Part shown: positions 20,066 through 28,602 of the stretch, one piece after another
How positions within the stretch are numbered: position 1 is the stretch's first letter
Layout of the letters: each line of letters starts with the position of its first letter
Source: Deltaproteobacteria bacterium
GTDB lineage: Bacteria; Myxococcota_C; UBA6777
Length of the DNA stretch: 64,000 bases
Reading direction: 5' to 3'
Assembly: GCA_002731275.1 (NCBI GenBank)
Contig: PCBK01000080.1
Location: 1-64,000, forward strand
Position numbers and translations under genes: made by a program
Notes under the pieces: model-generated
The model's database searches: none
What the model was told of the DNA's origin: nothing
What the model saw: only the letters and a program-made list of their open reading frames with translations

Positions 20066-20629
20066 TTAATCCTCTTCATCTTTGGTGTAAAAATACGTAA
20101 ATGTCGTGTAGCCGTACTTTTTGGTCTTCCAACATTCGATATTTTTGAAGTCGAGTTTGGGGTGGAAGTGCGTGGGGTGTTGGACAAAGAGGACGCCGTG
20201 TGGGTCGAGCATGTTGTATTTGTCGATGATGTCGAGGATGGGATCTTCGAGATCTTGATCGTAGGGTGGGGCGACGGAGATCGTGGTAAACGTCTTGCCT
20301 TCTTCGCCGAGCTTGGGGAGCCATTCGAGTGCGTCACCTTGGAGCAATTCAAAGGGTTCTTCGACACCTGCTGTGCGAAAGTTTTTTTTGATCAACGAGG
20401 CTGTTTTGGGGTTGAGCTCGACGATCGTGGCGTGGGGAGCGCCTCGGCTGAGGGCTTCGATCGCGAAAGAGCCACTTCCGCCGAATAGATCGAGATAGGG
20501 ACCATGTGGAAGGAAGGGCATGAGGGTGTCAAAGAGCGCACGTCGGAAGCGTGTCAGCGGGGGTCTGACAGTGTCTTCTGTTGGTGACGCGAGCTTTTTT
20601 CCTTTGTATTTTCCGGCGATGATTTGCAA
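20066..20629 (-). CDS. rsmD: RsmD-family 16S rRNA (guanine-966-N2)-methyltransferase
   Basis: The 187-residue product has typical family length. MQIIAGKYKGKKLASP is the characteristic RsmD N-terminus, and the TRFRRALFDTL segment and the SAM-binding YLDLFGGSGSFAIEALSRGA follow. The catalytic motif IV, usually D/N-P-P-Y/F, reads SVAPPY (A in place of Asp/Asn) near residue 135. The gene otherwise looks intact, so either activity is altered or this lineage tolerates the change. It lies 14 bp downstream of the aminotransferase gene on the same strand and is probably co-transcribed with it. Confidence 0.88.
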   Translation of the reverse strand: MQIIAGKYKGKKLASPTEDTVRPPLTRFRRALFDTLMPFLPHGPYLDLFGGSGSFAIEALSRGAPHATIVELNPKTASLIKKNFRTAGVEEPFELLQGDALEWLPKLGEEGKTFTTISVAPPYDQDLEDPILDIIDKYNMLDPHGVLFVQHPTHFHPKLDFKNIECWKTKKYGYTTFTYFYTKDEED

Positions 20630-20643
20630 GTCAGTGCTCCTGT

Positions 20644-21840
20644 TCAGCGAAGTTCTTTAAGGGCCTCGGTTGTGCGATCGATGCACGCGGCGAGGGTGTC
20701 TTTATCAGTTGCGTAGGAGATGCGCAACTTCCCAGGAGCGCCAAATGCTTCACCAGGGACAAACGCGACGTATTTTTGTTCGAGTAAGTAGGTCGCGAGA
20801 TCGACAGTGGAGGTGATGGTTTGCCCGGAGGGGGTTTGCATGCCGAGATAGTGCGAGAAGTCGAGCATCAGGTAGAACGCGCCTTGAGGTGAAGAACTTT
20901 TCACATGGGGGAGTTCTTTGGCTTTTTCACGGAGGAAGAGCATGCGCCCTTCGAAGGTTTGTCTCATCTCTTCGAGGAGGGCGCGGTCCATGTCGAGCGC
21001 GGCGACCCCTGCATGTTGGGCGATGGAGTTGGTGCCTGAGGTGGAGGCGCCCTGGATCGCGCGGATGGCTTTGATTAGGGGTTTGGGCGCAGCGATGTAA
21101 CCGAGTCGCCACCCTGTCATCGCGTAGGCTTTTGAGAAGCCGTTGATGAGGATGCCTTTCTCTTGTGCTTCAGGACAGAGTTGAAAGGGTGAATGGGCCT
21201 TGGCACCTTCGTAGACCAGCTCATCGTATATCTCGTCGGAGAGCAACCAGATTCCTTTTTTGGCCGCGAGTTTTGCGATGGCTTCAACGCGCTCTTTTGT
21301 GTAGATGGCCCCTGTGGGGTTATTGGGGCTGTTGAGGATGATGAGCTTTGTGTACGGTGTGATCGCGCGCTCGATGGCGTCAGGGTCGATTTGAAAGTTG
21401 TCTTCGAGTTTGGTTTCGACAAAGACACTGTCGCCTCCTGCGATCTCTACCTGTGAAGGGTAGGAGACCCAGTAGGGAGATGGGATGATCACCTCGTCTC
21501 CTGGGTCGACGAGCGCAAGAATCGCGTTGAACAAGCATTGCTTGGCACCTGTTGAGACGACGATTTGATCGGTACCGTACGTCAACCCTCTGCGTTCTCG
21601 CAAAAAGCTGCTGATGCGCTGACGCAATGGCAAGATCCCTGCAGAGGGCGTGTACTTTGTGTAGCCTTTGTCAATCGCGTCTTTGGCGGCGGCTCGGATC
21701 GGGGTCGGGGTTGGAAAATCAGGCTCTCCCAAAGATAAATCGAGGACTTTGTGGCCATCTGCGCGAAGCTGTTTGGCACGTGTGCTGATCGTGAGGGTTG
21801 GAGAAGGGCGCAGGTTGCGGGCTTTGGTTGAGAGCTTCAT
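20644..21840 (-). CDS. Class I/II pyridoxal-phosphate aminotransferase (aspartate aminotransferase-like)
   Basis: The 398-residue product starts at the ATG at 21840, chosen because AGGAG lies seven bases upstream; the frame extends 23 codons further without a ribosome site. It is a fold-type I aminotransferase of the aspartate aminotransferase subfamily. LSLGEPDFPTP is the subfamily's N-terminal signature, the NSPNNPTGAIY block is present, and the PLP lysine is in NGFSKAYAMTGWRLGY. It probably interconverts aspartate and oxaloacetate with glutamate and 2-oxoglutarate; some members also act on prephenate. It is likely co-transcribed with rsmD. Confidence 0.92.
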   Translation of the reverse strand: MKLSTKARNLRPSPTLTISTRAKQLRADGHKVLDLSLGEPDFPTPTPIRAAAKDAIDKGYTKYTPSAGILPLRQRISSFLRERRGLTYGTDQIVVSTGAKQCLFNAILALVDPGDEVIIPSPYWVSYPSQVEIAGGDSVFVETKLEDNFQIDPDAIERAITPYTKLIILNSPNNPTGAIYTKERVEAIAKLAAKKGIWLLSDEIYDELVYEGAKAHSPFQLCPEAQEKGILINGFSKAYAMTGWRLGYIAAPKPLIKAIRAIQGASTSGTNSIAQHAGVAALDMDRALLEEMRQTFEGRMLFLREKAKELPHVKSSSPQGAFYLMLDFSHYLGMQTPSGQTITSTVDLATYLLEQKYVAFVPGEAFGAPGKLRISYATDKDTLAACIDRTTEALKELR

Positions 21841-22295
21841 AACAACTCCTGGGTTGGGGGTCTTTGTTCTTGGCATTTGCGTGATCGGCTTGTCCGAGTC
21901 GATCGACAAAGGGTTCTTTACACGAAGTGGAGAGCATGCTATAGCCTATCCATTCAAATGCCGGAAAGAGAACACAAATATACTACATATTCGCTCGGGC
22001 ATTGAGGATTTTTTCCTCTTCTGTAACTTTCTATGTATCGTATGTGTTCTCGTTTTGGGTGACCTGTGTCAAATTCTGTTGTCAAGGCTCACTTTGTAGT
22101 ATACAAGAGATTGGTTTGCGCAGCGTCGCTGATGGTTGTCATTTAAAAGGCCACGAAATTTGACGTCTCATCTGGCATTTGATGTGATGCTGCAAAGTTG
22201 TAAAAGCAAAATAGAAGTGAACGTGAACGTGACCTGCTGTTGCGATATAGGATGTTGAGCCGCAGGGAATCGAAATCCTGAAGATAGAGGATGTT
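21841..22295. other. Divergent intergenic region (455 bp)
   Basis: Lies between the aminotransferase (minus) and the ParA-like ATPase (plus). It contains a small 5-5-5 inverted repeat (GAGGA-TTTTT-TCCTC, 22004-22018) and a direct repeat GAACGTGAACGTGA near 22217. No canonical parS site, tRNA or ORF with a ribosome site was found. Confidence 0.4.
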
Positions 22296-23099
22296 ATGGC
22301 AAAAACCTTTGCGATTGTTAGCCAAAAAGGTGGTTCGGGTAAGACAACCACAACACTCAACCTGGGTGCTTCTTTTGCGGTCCGCAAATTGAGAACGCTT
22401 GTCATTGACTTGGATCCTCAAGGTGGAGCAGCATATGGTCTGGGCTTGAAACCCGGTGATTATGACGCAGGTGTTAACGATCTCCTCCAGGGGCGAGCTG
22501 ATATCCGAGAGCTCTTGGTTCCTTCCGAAAACCCATATCTGCGGTTCATTCCAGCTGGACGATTCTCAAATGTTGCCGAGATCGATCGCTTTCACAATCT
22601 CGGAAAACGTCTGAGCTTGCTGCGACGAGCGGTGATGAGCGTTCGCGATCTGTGTGACATCATCTTGTTTGACACACCTCCCGGAGAAAACTCTCTCGCG
22701 GTCAGCGCGATGAATTGTGCGGACTCCGTGATCATTCCATTACAATGTGAGCCTCTCGCACTTCGCACGTTGCCACAAATCTTGCGCCTCGTCAGAGAGG
22801 TGAAGACCAAGGTCAACCCGGTCCTCGGGATCGAAGGTGTTTTGCTCACGATGTACGACGTTCGCTACAATTTTACCGAGCAGGTGACCGAGCAAGTGTG
22901 GAAAAACTTCCCCAGAGATCTCGTATTTGAGACGATCATCCCTCGTCGAGAGGACTTCTCGAAGGCGTTTATCCAAGGACGCCCCGCAGTCTTCGAAAAC
23001 CCGCTCTCTCCAGCGTCTCTTGCATATCTCCAGCTCGCTGACGAGATGATCGCGCGGCTCGCACAAAACATGCTCTCAGTCCCTAGCCCCATCGCCTGA
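22296..23099 (+). CDS. ParA/MinD-family ATPase
   Basis: The 267-residue product begins MAKTFAIVSQKGGSGKTTTT, a deviant Walker A with the signature lysine. VIDLDPQGG (Walker A') and ILFDTPPG (Walker B) follow, then DSVIIPLQCEPLALR. These are the hallmarks of the ParA/Soj group, which form ATP-dependent sandwich dimers on DNA and position chromosomes, plasmids or protein cargo. No parB or parS is present nearby, so it is an orphan ParA that may position a protein complex rather than the chromosome. AGAGG lies 8 bases before the ATG. Confidence 0.9.
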   Translation: MAKTFAIVSQKGGSGKTTTTLNLGASFAVRKLRTLVIDLDPQGGAAYGLGLKPGDYDAGVNDLLQGRADIRELLVPSENPYLRFIPAGRFSNVAEIDRFHNLGKRLSLLRRAVMSVRDLCDIILFDTPPGENSLAVSAMNCADSVIIPLQCEPLALRTLPQILRLVREVKTKVNPVLGIEGVLLTMYDVRYNFTEQVTEQVWKNFPRDLVFETIIPRREDFSKAFIQGRPAVFENPLSPASLAYLQLADEMIARLAQNMLSVPSPIA

Positions 23100-23307
23100 T
23101 TGGCTCTTCTTTCTGCTCTCCTGCTCTCTTTCCCATACAGACCCTTCACCTTTTCCTTTCTCGCGCTTTTTGGTACACAAGATCCCCATGATGTTGGTTG
23201 GTTGAAAAAAGCCTCCTTCTTGGAGTTCTCTGTTGGTTGGTGAAAGATGTGCACAAACGACCCAACGAGACCCCCTTGTAGAGGAGCATTCACGCGAGGA
23301 GTTGTGT

Positions 23308-24117
23308 ATGAGCGAATACAAGTCTTTTGAAGTTGAACGACACGACGCTGTTGTTGAGGTGTACTTAAACCGTCCCGAAAAGAGGAACGCGATGGGGTTG
23401 GAGTTATGGGATGAGTTACCAGAACTTTTCTCAGCGCTCGACTTCGATCACAGTGTACGCGCGATCATCATCGGTGGACGTGGAAAGATGTTTTGTGCGG
23501 GGCTCGATTTGACGAGCACGATGAGCATCCCTGGTCTCGACTTTGGTGACCAAAAGCCCGAAGGACGTATCGATCTCGCCGTGTTTGTACGCAAATGGCA
23601 AGACGCCTTGACTGCGATTGAGCGATGCCGAAAACCTGTGATCGCGGCGATTCATGGGGGTTGTATTGGTGGGGGATTGGATCTCGCCTCTGCGTGTGAT
23701 ATCCGCCTCGCGAGTCGCGACGCGTTCTTCTCATTGCGTGAGGCTGCGATGGCGATGGTTGCGGATCTTGGTTCATTGCAACGTTTGCCGTTGATCATTG
23801 GTCAGGGGCTGACGCGGGAGTTGGCATTTACAGCACGGGATGTTCCCGCCGAAGAGGCCAAAGAGATGCGCCTCGTCAACCACGTATACGATGATCAGGA
23901 CGCCATGATGAAGGCCGCTCGTGAGATGGCTGAGCAGATCGCTGCACAGGCTCCACTCGCTGTACAGTCGAGCAAGCAGGTCCTCAATTATAGCCGCCAT
24001 GTCTCTGTAGAAGATGGACTGCACTACGCGGTCATTCGCAACAGTATGATACTGCCTTCAGGTGAATTGCTCGAAGCGATGCAGGCGTTTATGGAAAAGC
24101 GTAAACCCAAGTTTTAA
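23308..24117 (+). CDS. Enoyl-CoA hydratase/isomerase, dienoyl-CoA isomerase (ECH1)-like
   Basis: The 269-residue crotonase-superfamily enzyme starts at the ATG at 23308, six bases after GAGGAG. The oxyanion-hole segments are CAGLDLTS and HGGCIGGGLDLASACDIR. The segment DAFFSLREAAMAMVADLGSLQRLP carries the Glu and Asp at the positions used by delta3,5-delta2,4-dienoyl-CoA isomerases, plus the Asp in GGGLDL. This favours ECH1-like isomerase activity on polyunsaturated acyl-CoAs over simple hydration. The next gene (a kinase) starts 31 bp downstream. Confidence 0.85.
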   Translation: MSEYKSFEVERHDAVVEVYLNRPEKRNAMGLELWDELPELFSALDFDHSVRAIIIGGRGKMFCAGLDLTSTMSIPGLDFGDQKPEGRIDLAVFVRKWQDALTAIERCRKPVIAAIHGGCIGGGLDLASACDIRLASRDAFFSLREAAMAMVADLGSLQRLPLIIGQGLTRELAFTARDVPAEEAKEMRLVNHVYDDQDAMMKAAREMAEQIAAQAPLAVQSSKQVLNYSRHVSVEDGLHYAVIRNSMILPSGELLEAMQAFMEKRKPKF

Positions 24118-24148
24118 GCCGTGTGTTTGCGTGGGGAAAGGACAAGTC

Positions 24149-25507
24149 GTGAATCAGATCGCAAGTTTTCTCAAGGAGATTGAGATCTTTCAGGGGCTCA
24201 GTGATATCTCGGCTGAGCGTCTTGCCAAACGCGTCGAGCTGCAGACCTTTGAGGCGCAAAAGCTGATCTTGCGTCGAGGCGCGCCTGGCGATCGGATGTA
24301 TGTGATTTATGAAGGGGAGGTTCGCATCCCTATTGTCGACGAGCACGGGCAGATGCGCTTCATCACGCACTTGCACAAGGGGCAGGTGTTTGGCGAGATG
24401 GCTTTGCTAACGGGGGACCCTCGAAACGCTGATGTTGTCGCAAATACCGATTGTACATGCTTGGTGATTTCCAAGGACACACTGGAGGATTTGATCCAGT
24501 CGTACCCGGAGGTTGCCAAGTTTCTCACGGCGATCCTGGGAGAGCGTCTGTGTCGTTCTGGGGGGATCCGAAAGGTCGGAAAGTACAATCTGATCGGTGA
24601 ATTAGGGCGAGGTGGGATGGCGGTCGTGTACGAAGGTGTCCATCCCATCCTCGAACGCTCCGTCGCGATCAAGATGCTCTCCCACGAGCTCGTCTATCAC
24701 CAGGAGTTCGCGGAGCGTTTTCGAGAAGAAGCGCGGATCATTGCGAATCTGAGGCATCCAAATATCGTAGAGGTGTTTGACACTGAGGAGGCCTACGCGA
24801 CGTTCTTTATCGTGATGGAGAAGCTGTCAGGGACGGACCTTCGGGACATTGTCCGTACCAAAGGTGGGCTCTCCTACGAGGAGATCCGCATACTCCTTCG
24901 GGAGATGGCCTCTGCGCCTGATTGTGCCCACAGCAAAGGTGTGATCCACCGCGATGTCAAACCTTCGAACATCGTGATCAGCCCCGATGGCAAAGCCAAG
25001 CTTACGGACTTTGGTCTCGCGGTTCGGGTTGATATGAATGAGAGCAAGCAGTTTGCTCCTGCGAGCTCTGTGGGGACACCGTGCTATATGGCACCCGAGC
25101 AGATCGCGAAAAAGCATCTCGATGGACGTGCTGACATTTACGCGCTGGGTATCATTACGTACGAGCTGTTGATAGGCCAGCCTCCTTATCTCGGCAGCGT
25201 CGTAGATGTTCTCAAAAAACACCTGCGTGGGGAGGTCCCCCACCCACGCAAGATCAACCCCGACGTTCCAGAAGATCTGGATACATTTGTGCGAACTGCA
25301 ACGGCGAAGAAGCCAGAAGAGCGCTTTCAGAGTTGTGCCGAGATTGTGAACTTTTTTCGCGATCCATCGGAGACTTTGAACGCCGATCGTCTTGAGGTGC
25401 AGACGTTGACGTTTGTGTATGACAAAACACTCCAAAAGAAAGTCGACGCGCTGCTCGAAGAGTGTAGACAAAAGGCCAAAGCGATCGATGGTTTGATCGT
25501 TCGGTAA
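24149..25507 (+). CDS. Ser/Thr protein kinase with N-terminal cyclic-nucleotide-binding domain
   Basis: The 452-residue product starts at the GTG at 24149, after AAAGGAC. Residues ~10-130 form a cNMP-binding domain, including the phosphate cassette FGEMALLTGDPRNADV with its Arg. Residues ~147-410 form a Hanks-type kinase: glycine loop GELGRGGMAVVYEG, VAIKML, catalytic HRDVKPSN, DFG, and GTPCYMAPEQ. The helix before the catalytic loop reads REMASAPDCAHSKG where Leu-Asp-Tyr is usual, a small oddity. There is no membrane helix, so it is a soluble kinase probably gated by cAMP, cGMP or c-di-nucleotide. The short C-terminal tail is not recognised. Confidence 0.9.
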   Translation: MNQIASFLKEIEIFQGLSDISAERLAKRVELQTFEAQKLILRRGAPGDRMYVIYEGEVRIPIVDEHGQMRFITHLHKGQVFGEMALLTGDPRNADVVANTDCTCLVISKDTLEDLIQSYPEVAKFLTAILGERLCRSGGIRKVGKYNLIGELGRGGMAVVYEGVHPILERSVAIKMLSHELVYHQEFAERFREEARIIANLRHPNIVEVFDTEEAYATFFIVMEKLSGTDLRDIVRTKGGLSYEEIRILLREMASAPDCAHSKGVIHRDVKPSNIVISPDGKAKLTDFGLAVRVDMNESKQFAPASSVGTPCYMAPEQIAKKHLDGRADIYALGIITYELLIGQPPYLGSVVDVLKKHLRGEVPHPRKINPDVPEDLDTFVRTATAKKPEERFQSCAEIVNFFRDPSETLNADRLEVQTLTFVYDKTLQKKVDALLEECRQKAKAIDGLIVR

Positions 25508-25589
25508 GATGTGTAGAAAACAAATTGTCAAAGAGATCATATAACGAAAGGCTGCTTTTTGGAGTGGCTGCTGACAGGGAGAGAATGAG

Positions 25590-26354
25590 ATGGCAGATAG
25601 ATTGAAGGAGAAGGTCGCGATTGTCTCAGGTGGAAGTCGTGGGATTGGTGCGTGTATCGCGCGTTCTTTTGCACGTGAAGGTGCGAAGGTCGTGATCACA
25701 TCGCGCAAGCAGGAAGCCTTGGACGAGACCGCAGCGTCGATCAACGAGGCGTATCCTGGCCGTGTGATTCCAAAGGCCTGTCATATTGGGCACCTCGATC
25801 AAATCGAGTCCTTTATGAAGTGGGTGAATGAGGAGGTTGGCCAACCTACAATCCTCGTCAACAACGCCGCAACCAACCCTTACTTTGGCCCTATGCTCGG
25901 GATCTCTGAGGGGGCATGGGACAAGACTTTCGATGTGAATCTGCGTGGGTATTTTGAGATGACCCGCAGCGTCGCGCAAGCGCTCCTCGACTCACAAACG
26001 CCAGGTTCCATCATCAATGTTTCGAGTGTTGCAGGGATCAAAGCGGCACCTTTTCAGGGCGTCTACGGGATGACCAAAGCTGCGATTCTTTCGATGACCA
26101 AAACCCTCTCTCTGGAGCTGGGTGAGGCTGGGATTCGTGTCAACGCTGTGGCACCAGGCTTGGTCGACACCAAGTTGGCGTCTGCGATTGTCTCTTCGGA
26201 TGAAATGACCGAGATGTTTACGCAAAGAACTGCACTTAAGCGATACGCACAACCAGAAGAGTTGGCCGAAATCTTTGTTTACTTGGCTTCTGATGAGGCT
26301 TCTTATGTCACTGGACAGACGTTCTGTGTCGATGGCGGCTTTACGATCGTCTGA
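25590..26354 (+). CDS. Short-chain dehydrogenase/reductase (FabG-like SDR)
   Basis: The 254-residue classical SDR has the NAD(P)-binding GGSRGIGA near residue 14, followed by VITSRK (Arg suggests NADP preference), and NNAATNP. The catalytic residues are Ser in INVSSVAG and Tyr-Lys in YGMTKAA, and AVAPGLVDTK and a C-terminal VDGG complete the family pattern. The substrate is not deducible; ketoacyl or sugar/alcohol ketones are usual. GGGAGAG lies upstream. The nearby dienoyl-CoA isomerase-like gene may hint at acyl-CoA metabolism, which is only contextual. Confidence 0.9.
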   Translation: MADRLKEKVAIVSGGSRGIGACIARSFAREGAKVVITSRKQEALDETAASINEAYPGRVIPKACHIGHLDQIESFMKWVNEEVGQPTILVNNAATNPYFGPMLGISEGAWDKTFDVNLRGYFEMTRSVAQALLDSQTPGSIINVSSVAGIKAAPFQGVYGMTKAAILSMTKTLSLELGEAGIRVNAVAPGLVDTKLASAIVSSDEMTEMFTQRTALKRYAQPEELAEIFVYLASDEASYVTGQTFCVDGGFTIV

Positions 26355-26637
26355 TGGAGCAGTGAACAAGGAAGCATCTTTGTTTTCAATGGTTTTGTTC
26401 GGGGAGTTGGGAAGTCATCACGAGAAAGAGCTGGTTTTGCTTCGTGAGATTTGATAGATAGCGTGTCGAATGGGAATCTTTGTATGGCACGTTGTGGTCT
26501 TACTAGAGTTCGTTCGATCGTTTCGCGTTTCTTTGAGATGTCCGATGGTTGTGATGTCTCTGTTGAGAAAGAAAATTGGTTGTTTTTTCTGTGTGGCGAC
26601 ATCGTGTGCCTGCAGTGTCATGTATTGAGTGGGTTTG

Positions 26638-28356
26638 ATGTTACTGGAACTATCCATTCGCAACGTTGCGATTATCGAAGAGATTTCGATTTCATTGAAG
26701 TCTGGTCTGATTGCGTTTACAGGCGAAACAGGGGCGGGCAAGTCGATCCTCATCGAGTCATTGTTGTTGGCTCTTGGCGGACGATCGACGGTTGAAATTG
26801 TACGCACCGGAACATCCGAAGCCGAAGTGACCGCGCTGTTGAGCTGTGAGGAGGATTCCCCCGTCAAGGCAAAGCTCGAAGAGGCAGGGATCCCCTTTGA
26901 AGATGAGATCCTTGTGCGTCGTGTGATTTACGCGAATGGGCGCTCAAGGGCCTACATCAACGACCGCCCTGTGACAGTCTCTTTTCTTCGAGAGGTCGGG
27001 AAAGATCTTGTCGAGATCAGCGGACAACACGAACATCAACACTTGATGAACTCCAAATATCATCTGGATCTTCTCGATCTACACGGTGGATTGATGGAGG
27101 ATCGTGCTGGAATTCGCGAGCAATACAAAAAGACGCGAGATATGCGCAAAGTATTGACGGAGCTAGGGGGAAATGCTGTTGAGCGGCAGCGACGTAAAGA
27201 ATATCTCCTCTATCAGATCGAAGAGTTGGAGCGAGTCGACCTCTCCATAAGTGAAGATGACCTGCACGATGAGCGACGTTATCTGTTACAGCTCGAACGT
27301 ATGCTCGAAGTCGGACAGAGTGCAGAGGCGATGTTGTACTCTGGTCAGGGTTCTTTTACCGAAGAAGTCGGGCGTTTTGCCCAACAATTTGGCGACTGGT
27401 CTGACTTCTCTGAAGAGCTCAAGGTCGTCTCCGATGGACTTCACGAAGCGCAAGCCTTGATCGACGATGTCGCACGGTCTCTGCGCAACTTTTTGGATAT
27501 CACAGAGCTCAATCCTGGACGCCTCGAAGAGATCGAAGAGCAAATTACACAAATCCGAGACCTCAAGCGCAAACATGGGGTCATGACTGTGGATGCGCTG
27601 CTTCAAACGAAGCAAGAGTATGAGAAAGAGTTACAACAACTCCACGATCAAGAGACTCTTCTCTCCGAAAAGGAAGCACAGTACAACGACGAAGTCGAGA
27701 GCTTAGTTGAGATCTCCACAGCCTTGAGTAAAAGGCGGAGGAAAGTCGCGACAAAGCTCTCGAAAGAGATCGAGAAAGAACTCGCCTCTGTAGGGATGAA
27801 AAAGTCTCGTTTTGTCGTAGAGTTCGAGTACTCTGAGCCTGAAGAGGGCGAAGAAGCACTCGAAGAAGATCGTCCATTGCCCGGCCCTGATGGTCAGGAC
27901 AAAGTGCAATTCCTCCTCTCGAGTAACCCTGGAGAAGAGCCCCGTTCATTGGCGCGAGTCGCCAGTGGTGGGGAGCTGAGTCGGATCATGTTGTCTTTGA
28001 AGCAAATCTTGACAGAGCACGAGCCTGTTGAGACCTGCATCTTTGACGAAGTGGATACAGGGATCGGTGGATTTGCAGCGACGATTATTGGGCAAAAGAT
28101 CAAACGGATTGCCGACGAGCGCCAGGTCATTTGCATCACACACCTTCCTCAGCTTGCTTGTTTTGCAGACCATCACTTTCTCATACAGAAGTCGGAAAAA
28201 GATGGTCGGACACACTCTGTGATCCGAAAGCTCAACAAGACACAACGAGAGAAAGAACTCGCTCGTATGCTCGGTGGCATAGAAATTACGACACAAAGCC
28301 GTGCACACGCCCGACAGCTTCTTCAGCAAGCCAAAGAGTTCTTTGCCCAGGCTTGA
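26638..28356 (+). CDS. recN: DNA repair protein RecN
   Basis: This 572-residue SMC-like ATPase for double-strand-break repair has the usual length. The N-terminal LLELSIRNVAIIEEI and Walker A GETGAGKSILIESLLLALGGR are present, as is ISGQHEHQHLM. A coiled-coil region follows (~160-380), then the ABC signature VASGGELSRIMLSLK and Walker B FDEVDTGIGG. ITHLPQLACFADHHF matches the RecN C-terminal motif. I chose the ATG at 26638; a GTG three codons upstream (26629) is possible. An intrinsic terminator follows at 28395. Confidence 0.97.
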   Translation: MLLELSIRNVAIIEEISISLKSGLIAFTGETGAGKSILIESLLLALGGRSTVEIVRTGTSEAEVTALLSCEEDSPVKAKLEEAGIPFEDEILVRRVIYANGRSRAYINDRPVTVSFLREVGKDLVEISGQHEHQHLMNSKYHLDLLDLHGGLMEDRAGIREQYKKTRDMRKVLTELGGNAVERQRRKEYLLYQIEELERVDLSISEDDLHDERRYLLQLERMLEVGQSAEAMLYSGQGSFTEEVGRFAQQFGDWSDFSEELKVVSDGLHEAQALIDDVARSLRNFLDITELNPGRLEEIEEQITQIRDLKRKHGVMTVDALLQTKQEYEKELQQLHDQETLLSEKEAQYNDEVESLVEISTALSKRRRKVATKLSKEIEKELASVGMKKSRFVVEFEYSEPEEGEEALEEDRPLPGPDGQDKVQFLLSSNPGEEPRSLARVASGGELSRIMLSLKQILTEHEPVETCIFDEVDTGIGGFAATIIGQKIKRIADERQVICITHLPQLACFADHHFLIQKSEKDGRTHSVIRKLNKTQREKELARMLGGIEITTQSRAHARQLLQQAKEFFAQA

Positions 28357-28394
28357 CCCTCCATTTTTTTCCTGTTACAACTTCAATAGGTGTC

Positions 28395-28424
28395 CTCTAT
28401 CATCTGTAATGATAGAGTTTTTTT
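28395..28424 (+). terminator. Rho-independent terminator after recN
   Basis: Perfect 9-bp stem CTCTATCAT/ATGATAGAG with loop CTGTA, followed immediately by seven T. It lies 38 bp after the recN stop and is the clearest intrinsic terminator in the window. Confidence 0.85.
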
Positions 28425-28480
28425 GTCGATATGCGGCAAAAACGAACACCTTTCACAAAAAAATGTCGATAATGCAATAG

Positions 28481-28512
28481 GTGATGTCACGCTCATGCAA
28501 GCGTGAGATCAC
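28481..28512 (+). promoter_or_regulatory. Long hairpin upstream of first VWA/MopE-repeat gene
   Basis: GTGAT-g-TCACGCT, loop CATGCA, AGCGTGA-g-ATCAC: a 13-bp imperfect palindrome with a single mismatch, about 90 bp before the start at 28603. No T-run follows, so it is not an intrinsic terminator. It could be a 5'-UTR stabiliser, attenuator or dyad operator. Confidence 0.5.
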
Positions 28513-28602
28513 ATGCATATACAAGATTGGGGCGCCAGGCACCCGAGTACCGCTCGCTTTTGGGACTCCATGCTCATCGCTCACCACATAGAGGTTCACA
28601 AT

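Noticed and set aside
22004-22018. GAGGA-TTTTT-TCCTC hairpin as a terminator
   Set aside because: Short stem with a T-only loop and no trailing T-run; not upgraded to a terminator.
22140-22421. Short minus-strand frames upstream of and overlapping parA
   Set aside because: Overlap the start of parA and have no ribosome site.
24827-25744. 305-codon minus-strand open frame opposite the kinase
   Set aside because: Antisense to the catalytic kinase domain; no recognisable protein features.
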